Assembly: GCA_003021015.1 (NCBI GenBank)
Contig: PXRK01000056.1
Location: forward strand, 1-54,426
DNA from: Halobacteriales archaeon QS_4_66_20
GTDB lineage: Archaea; Halobacteriota; Halobacteria; Halobacteriales; Haloarculaceae
DNA: 54,426 bases
Reading direction: 5' to 3'
The position numbers were made by a program, and so were the translations under genes. The stretch's first letter is position 1; each line of letters begins with the position of its first letter. Below, piece by piece: positions 50,419 to 54,426 of the stretch. The notes beneath the pieces were generated by a model. That model searched no databases and was not told the DNA's origin. It saw only the letters and a program-made list of their open reading frames with translations.

Positions 50419-51123
50419 CTACTCCTCCAGGTCCTCGTCAGGGATCGTCGGTGAGGTCGCGTCCCGGTCGACCTCGCCGTCGAGGTGCTCGGCGGCCACG
50501 TCGAGCAGTTCCTCCAGGATGTACAGCGTCGATGTGGCGCCCGGATCCTGGTGGCCGACCGACCGCCACCCCAGGTAGGAGGCCCGCCCTTTCCTCGCCC
50601 GCAGCGGGACGGTGTAGTTGACGCCACGTTCGGCGGCGTCGACGGCCTTCGACAGCGCCGTCAGCGGCGGCAGGTCGTCCTCCTCGATCGACTTCCTGTA
50701 GGTGTGGACCGCCGGCACCAGCGCGTCGACCATCGTCTTGTCCCCGGGGCGCGCGTCGCCGCGGTCCTGGACCGTCTCCAGGTACGTTTCGGCGAACTCG
50801 ATCGTCGCCTCCTCTGTGAGGCCCTCGGCCAGCGCCGCGCTGGCCTTCATGATCGAGCCGCCGTACAGCGGTCCGGACGCGCCCCCGACCTCCGAGATCA
50901 GCGCCGTCCCGACGGTCTTGACCACGTCGGCCGGAGTCGCGTCGTCCATGTCTTCGGTCTGGTCGCGTGCGGCAGCGAACCCGCGCGACATGTTCGCGCC
51001 GTGGTCGGCGTCCCCGACCGCCGAGTCGAGGTCCGTCAGGTGGTCCGTTTCGGCGTCGATGCGGTCAGCGATAGCGTCGACGGCGTCCAGTACGGCTGCA
51101 GTCTGTTCGTGTTCGTCTACCAT
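50419..51123 (-). CDS. dhaL: Dihydroxyacetone kinase ADP-binding subunit DhaL
   Basis: 234 residues. AVGDADHGANMSRGF contains the Asp residues that hold Mg-ADP. SEVGGASGPLYGGSIMKA and PGDKTMVDALVPA follow the DhaL pattern, with ARKGRASYLGWRSVGHQDPG at the end of the domain. The ADP stays bound and is rephosphorylated by DhaM. It is second in dhaK-dhaL-dhaM. The C-terminal acidic tail of about 20 residues is extra. Confidence 0.95.
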   Translation of the reverse strand: MVDEHEQTAAVLDAVDAIADRIDAETDHLTDLDSAVGDADHGANMSRGFAAARDQTEDMDDATPADVVKTVGTALISEVGGASGPLYGGSIMKASAALAEGLTEEATIEFAETYLETVQDRGDARPGDKTMVDALVPAVHTYRKSIEEDDLPPLTALSKAVDAAERGVNYTVPLRARKGRASYLGWRSVGHQDPGATSTLYILEELLDVAAEHLDGEVDRDATSPTIPDEDLEE

Positions 51124-51188
51124 GTGATCGTCACCTGTCTATCGTGCATTCGGTGGCTCGACACGGAACCGGACAGCGGTAGGCCCGG

Positions 51189-52187
51189 TCACTCGGATAC
51201 TGTCAGTGCGGGCGTCTCCGCCGGCGCCGAGAGCAGTTCCTTGATCTCGTCGTCGACGGCACAGACCGTGATCGAACAGCCCATCATGTCCAGCGAGGTC
51301 ATGTAGTCGCCGACCCACTGGTCCCAGACGTCGAGGTCGTGATCGTCCATCAGTTCCTGGAGCCGCCGGTTGACGACGTACAGCTCCGAGAGCGGCGTCC
51401 CCCCCATCCCGTTGACGATGGTGACGACCTCGGTGCCCGAATCGAGGTCCAGGTCCTCCAGGACCGCCTCGGTGAGGCGGTCGGTGATCTCGTCTGCGGG
51501 CATGTGGTCGACCCGTTCGGTGCCCGGTTCGCCGTGGATCCCGATCCCGAGTTCGATCTCCTCCTCCCCGAGGTCGAACGTGGGTTCGCCCTTCTCGGGC
51601 GTGACACACGAGGTCAGCGCCGTCCCCATCGTCCCGACGTTGTCGATGACCTTCTCGGCGACTCCGGCGACTTCCTCGAGATCACCGCCAGCCGCTGCTT
51701 TGGCGCCGGCGACCTTGTGCACGAGGATCGTCCCGCAAACGCCGCGGCGCCCGCTCGTGTAGAGTGAATCCTCGACGGCTACGTCGTCGTTGACGACGAC
51801 CTGCTCGACGTCGGCGCCCTCCATACCAGCCATGTCCGCAGCCGTATCGAAGTTCATCACGTCGCCCTCGTAGTTCTTGACGACGCAAAGGACGCCCTCT
51901 CCGCCGTCACATTCCTGTACCATCTCGCTCAACTGGTCCGCCGTCGGCGAGGTGAATATCTCCCCGGCCGCCGCCCCGTCCAACATGCCGTGGCCGACGA
52001 ATCCCGCGTGGGTCGGTTCGTGACCGCTTCCGCCACCGGAAACGATTCCGACTTTGCCGTTGATCGGTGCCCCGTCCCGAACGATCACTTCGTTCCCGTC
52101 CAACCGGCGGAGGCTGTCGTGTGCTTCGACCATGCCGTCGAGCATCTCGTCGACGACGTCTTCAGGCTCGTTGATAAGTTTCTTCAT
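51189..52187 (-). CDS. dhaK: Dihydroxyacetone kinase substrate-binding subunit DhaK
   Basis: 332 residues. VGIVSGGGSGHEPTHAGFVG binds the substrate phosphate side, and CVVKNYEGDVMNFDTAADM is typical. GIHGEPGTERV contains the His that forms a covalent hemiaminal with dihydroxyacetone. With DhaL and DhaM it makes dihydroxyacetone phosphate from DHA, e.g. overflow product of other halophiles such as Salinibacter. First gene of its operon; ATG at 52187 has a TATA-like box at 52212-52222. Confidence 0.96.
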   Translation of the reverse strand: MKKLINEPEDVVDEMLDGMVEAHDSLRRLDGNEVIVRDGAPINGKVGIVSGGGSGHEPTHAGFVGHGMLDGAAAGEIFTSPTADQLSEMVQECDGGEGVLCVVKNYEGDVMNFDTAADMAGMEGADVEQVVVNDDVAVEDSLYTSGRRGVCGTILVHKVAGAKAAAGGDLEEVAGVAEKVIDNVGTMGTALTSCVTPEKGEPTFDLGEEEIELGIGIHGEPGTERVDHMPADEITDRLTEAVLEDLDLDSGTEVVTIVNGMGGTPLSELYVVNRRLQELMDDHDLDVWDQWVGDYMTSLDMMGCSITVCAVDDEIKELLSAPAETPALTVSE

Positions 52188-52211
52188 GACCCGTGTTATT
52201 CATACGCACGA

Positions 52212-52222
52212 TATAGTAAAAA
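52212..52222 (-). promoter_or_regulatory. Putative TATA box of the dhaKLM operon
   Basis: On the minus strand this reads TTTTTACTATA, 25-35 nt upstream of the dhaK start, fitting a leaderless or very short-leader transcript. Assigned by eye. Confidence 0.5.
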
Positions 52223-52306
52223 TCTACCTTTCCGGTTCCAGGTCCGCTGCGAGCCGTTTCCGATCGAATTCTAGCTCGATGACACCACCGGTGCGGCTGG
52301 CTCCTC

Positions 52307-52483
52307 ATGCTGGTGGCTGTACGTACGTGAAACCTCGAATTGAGAATCCAGGCGGAACGGGTCTGTCTCCGCAGATTTTGCTTTCGTAAAGGCTCTTACC
52401 GAAGACAGTGAAACAGCGGAATCTATCGGGAGATTGGTGAGTGGGCCAGTGCAAGATGGAGGGCGCGTGTACAGCATCCAGAT
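52307..52483. repeat. Expanded, degenerate copy of element G
   Basis: 52307-52378 matches 36031-36101 with few changes (ATGCTGGTGGCTGTAC arm, then GTACGTGAA and GAATCCAGGCGG blocks). About 50 unrelated bases follow. GATTGGTGAG at 52431-52440 then resumes the match, and a weak right arm TACAGCATCCAGAT is at 52470-52483. It appears to be a copy of the same subtype with an insertion, in the gap between dhaK and the next gene. Confidence 0.6.
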
Positions 52484-52496
52484 CAAAGAGGAACAC

Positions 52497-52505
52497 TTAT
52501 TTTTT
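52497..52505 (+). promoter_or_regulatory. Putative TATA box of the membrane-protein gene at 52525
   Basis: TTATTTTTT, 20-28 nt upstream of ATG 52525, consistent with a leaderless start. It begins 14 bp after the weak right arm of the degenerate repeat copy. Assigned by eye. Confidence 0.45.
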
Positions 52506-52524
52506 GTCCCGTTATGGTCCATCC

Positions 52525-53196
52525 ATGGGAAGAACTAACACAGCACCGCCGAACTGGCTCGAATCAAGGACTCCAACCATCTTTCTCGTGGCTGGCGTCT
52601 GGTTCGTCGGCTACGCCGGGATCAAAGTGACCCGATTGGTGACGGATATCGCCGTGCCGGACGTGGTAAGCGTGTCGGTCGGAACTCTCGGCCTTCTCGT
52701 TTTGGCGTTTGGACTCCTCGGATTCTATCCACGGGTGCGTAGTGCCGCGCCGCGGCTGGCGCGTGCCGGTGTCGCGCTGACCGTGCTCTCGGGAGTTTGC
52801 TCCACCGCACTTCTTGTGGTCCTAATCGATCTTATGCTTGCGGTGGAGGGCCTTCCCGCCATCCCTGAGGAAACGGGCCAAGGCATTTTTCCCCCATCCT
52901 TGGGAGCCGTGCTGCTGTTCATAACGCTCTTCTCATTACTATTGGGGTTCCTCTTGTTTGGTGTCGCTAGCCTGCGGACTGGAGCGGTCCCGTTACGGGT
53001 TGCCTCTCTTTTGCTGGTACCGAGCATCATGTGGACCGCACTCTTCGTGATGCACGTGACAAGCGTCGATGGGACACTCATCGGAGTAATCGTCTATCCA
53101 CCCATCGCCGGGGCAGTATTTACAATCGGCTACCGTCTTCGAACCGAGAAGGCTTCTTGCGGGCACGCACCGTCTTCTGTCGACTCACCTGCGTGA
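52525..53196 (+). CDS. Six-span membrane protein of unknown function
   Basis: 223 residues, about six predicted spans (for instance IFLVAGVWFVGYAGI near residue 18, LGLLVLAFGLLGFYP, VLSGVCSTALLVVLIDLML and LLFITLFSLLLGFLLFGV). Short polar loops and a polar C-terminus with His and Cys follow. No transporter signature is recognised. The partial gene at 54332 begins with a similar N-terminal pattern (AVFVVAGVLYVGF), so two paralogues flank the regulator gene at 53208. GC content is lower than in the core genes, hinting at accessory origin. ATG at 52525 fits the promoter. Confidence 0.7.
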   Translation: MGRTNTAPPNWLESRTPTIFLVAGVWFVGYAGIKVTRLVTDIAVPDVVSVSVGTLGLLVLAFGLLGFYPRVRSAAPRLARAGVALTVLSGVCSTALLVVLIDLMLAVEGLPAIPEETGQGIFPPSLGAVLLFITLFSLLLGFLLFGVASLRTGAVPLRVASLLLVPSIMWTALFVMHVTSVDGTLIGVIVYPPIAGAVFTIGYRLRTEKASCGHAPSSVDSPA

Positions 53197-53207
53197 CTAC
53201 GGCCGAT

Positions 53208-54170
53208 TCAACAGCTACCCTCGGTCGTCTCTTCTCTCGTAATATCGACTACAGACAGGTCGTCGTCCACGGTCACAGTGAGAGTATCCTCGTCTACAGT
53301 GAACATATACCGAGCTTCAAACGGGCTGTCCGAAAGAATTGTCTCCTTGGCGGCGGCGTACGGATGAAAGTCCTCCGCAGCTATCGGGTCGACCCCGTTA
53401 TCGATCAGAAACGCCATCACCTCGGGACGGGTCAGGAGATAGCCGGCTACCCCTGATCGGATATCAAATGTACAGTTCGTACAGGTCACTGAGGCCTTAG
53501 CTTCGAACCGATTTCCACACGTGTCACATGTTCCCCCGCTCGCATCATGGGAATCGCAAACAACCACGGAGTAATCGACCCGCCCTGAACAGCGTGGACA
53601 GATTCCCCGGCTCGCCGCATGCATGGTCAGAGCAGTCCAGGCCTTGGAGACATCGTGTATCTCCCCGACGGTCCGTCCGTCGACGGCTGCCGGTGGTAGC
53701 GGTCGAAAGCCAAGATTCCCGGTCTCGGTGAATCGATCGTCTTCGAAGTCTTCCCCCCTGAATAGTCCTTGACACTCGGGGCAGTGCATCGCGACACGCT
53801 CTTGCTCGTAACCGACTTCTATGGGGGCCGAACAGAACGGGCACGGCCTATCCGTCCGAGTCAGCTCTCGTACGGGATCAGTTGTAACCGCTCCCGAGTG
53901 GATGGCTTCCAGCACGCGCTCGCCCGGACGCCTGAGAGCGTACCCCCCACCGACCTTGGCAACGAAGTGGCCGACGAGTTTGTCGAGATGGTAACTGAAG
54001 TTCGAGCGATCGTCGTATTCGATGCGTTCAAACAGATCCGAATACCCCACTTGCCCGTCTGCTTTGCCGAGCGCTTGCAGGATTTCGAATCGTGCTTGGT
54101 CTCCCAAGACCGCGAACACCTCCTCGGGTGATAACACCGTGTGTGCCTCTGTTCCCGTGTCGGTTGTCAT
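53208..54170 (-). CDS. ArsR-like winged-helix transcription regulator with zinc ribbons (DUF7351-like)
   Basis: 320 residues. The N-terminal winged helix (about 10-90) has VFAVLGDQARFEILQALGKA and YDDRSNFSYHLDKLVGHFV, the ArsR-like recognition helix. The middle and C-terminal part holds three Cys pairs of zinc-ribbon type: CPFCSAPI with CPECQGLF, CPRCSGRV, and CDTCGNRF with CTNCTFDI. A beta-rich end with DEDTLTVTVDDDLSVV follows. This architecture is common in haloarchaea; effector and targets are unknown. Start ATG at 54170 with TATA box at 54193-54201. It ends 11 bp from the convergent membrane-protein gene, a likely target. Confidence 0.88.
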   Translation of the reverse strand: MTTDTGTEAHTVLSPEEVFAVLGDQARFEILQALGKADGQVGYSDLFERIEYDDRSNFSYHLDKLVGHFVAKVGGGYALRRPGERVLEAIHSGAVTTDPVRELTRTDRPCPFCSAPIEVGYEQERVAMHCPECQGLFRGEDFEDDRFTETGNLGFRPLPPAAVDGRTVGEIHDVSKAWTALTMHAASRGICPRCSGRVDYSVVVCDSHDASGGTCDTCGNRFEAKASVTCTNCTFDIRSGVAGYLLTRPEVMAFLIDNGVDPIAAEDFHPYAAAKETILSDSPFEARYMFTVDEDTLTVTVDDDLSVVDITREETTEGSC

Positions 54171-54192
54171 GGCATCACGTACAGGCAGTGTA

Positions 54193-54201
54193 GATATAAA
54201 A
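54193..54201 (-). promoter_or_regulatory. Putative TATA box of the winged-helix regulator gene
   Basis: On the minus strand this reads TTTTATATC, 23-31 nt upstream of ATG 54170, fitting a leaderless transcript. Assigned by eye. Confidence 0.55.
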
Positions 54202-54331
54202 CCGAGCACTGTTCGATACTCCCTTACCGGTCGTACGTGGGAATTTAGTAGAGATGAAAACAGGTCAAATATATTAAAGTACAGTCATACGCCTTACAAT
54301 TATCACCATCGCCCTAATACATATTTTCGCC

Positions 54332-54426
54332 ATGTCAGCTACCAACACGATGTGGAAATCGCTCGAACAACGGAACGCAGCGGTCTTCGTCGTCGCTGGT
54401 GTTCTGTATGTCGGATTCGTCATCGT
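54332..54426 (+). CDS. Membrane protein, 5' part only (cut by window edge)
   Basis: 31 complete codons from ATG at 54332. MSATNTMWKSLEQRNAAVFV is followed by the hydrophobic VVAGVLYVGFVIV, so the first span begins before the edge. The N-terminal layout resembles the gene at 52525 (polar head, a charged residue pair, then FLVAGVWFVGYAG), suggesting a paralogue. The upstream region is AT-rich (AATATATTAAAG near 54267). Confidence 0.55.
   Translation, partial: MSATNTMWKSLEQRNAAVFVVAGVLYVGFVI

Overview
The window is chromosomal DNA from an extremely halophilic archaeon (class Halobacteria). The evidence is high GC, very acidic deduced proteins, twin-arginine signals and Tat lipoboxes, leaderless TATA-type promoters, Bat-type HTH_10 sensor proteins, archaeal S15 and S3Ae ribosomal proteins, archaeal-type HisS and TrpS, and a tRNA-Gln(TTG) with an intron between positions 37 and 38. 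The genus cannot be fixed from the sequence alone.

Layout. 0-6 kb: a Tat-exported subtilase, two small soluble proteins (HalOD1 domain and zinc ribbon), a large PAS/GAF/Bat sensor-regulator and a Gly/Ala-rich membrane protein. 6-7 kb: a decayed patch with a sugar-dehydrogenase remnant and a nested palindrome of about 325 bp. 7-12.7 kb: a PIN/ATPase/KH protein, hisS, a coiled-coil protein, a berberine-bridge-domain remnant and a gene split in two. 12.8-18.6 kb: a phnD-phnC-phnE ABC importer, a metallophosphoesterase and an MFS carrier. 19-25 kb: HAD phosphatase, MTH865-like protein, an IS1341-type TnpB element, tRNA-Gln and an RND/MMPL exporter. 25-31 kb: DJ-1/PfpI protein, SDR, trpS, ferredoxin, small membrane proteins, a nucleotide-sugar-type epimerase and a methyltransferase. 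31.5-36.7 kb: a bacterial-type ProRS-like protein without editing domain, a 7TM sensor/Bat regulator, a GDPD phosphodiesterase and a PduO-type cobalamin adenosyltransferase. 36.8-44.5 kb: mutS, purL, and the translation cluster S15 / degenerate DHH-RecJ-like / Pcc1 / S3Ae. 44.6-54.4 kb: a multi-GAF histidine kinase, a halocyanin-like cupredoxin, ptsH-ptsI converging on dhaM-dhaL-dhaK (a complete phosphoenolpyruvate-driven dihydroxyacetone kinase), and two related membrane proteins flanking a winged-helix/zinc-ribbon regulator.

The most striking unexplained structure is a family of short intergenic elements of nearly constant length (110 or 111 bp). Each is bounded by a 15-16 bp inverted repeat starting ATA. 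The arm sequence differs between copies, but within a copy the two arms stay complementary. Eight near-full-length copies are at 6284, 8924, 10432, 18607, 28446, 36031, 47189 and 47849; the copy at 47849 has a weak right arm. Solo arms, a collapsed 20-bp remnant and degenerate copies lie in other gaps. They occupy most of the larger gaps, often touch stop codons (TG^ATAC), and bracket hisS. They look like a non-autonomous mobile element (MITE) super-family or a dispersed structured RNA/terminator module; no transposase with such ends is in the window.
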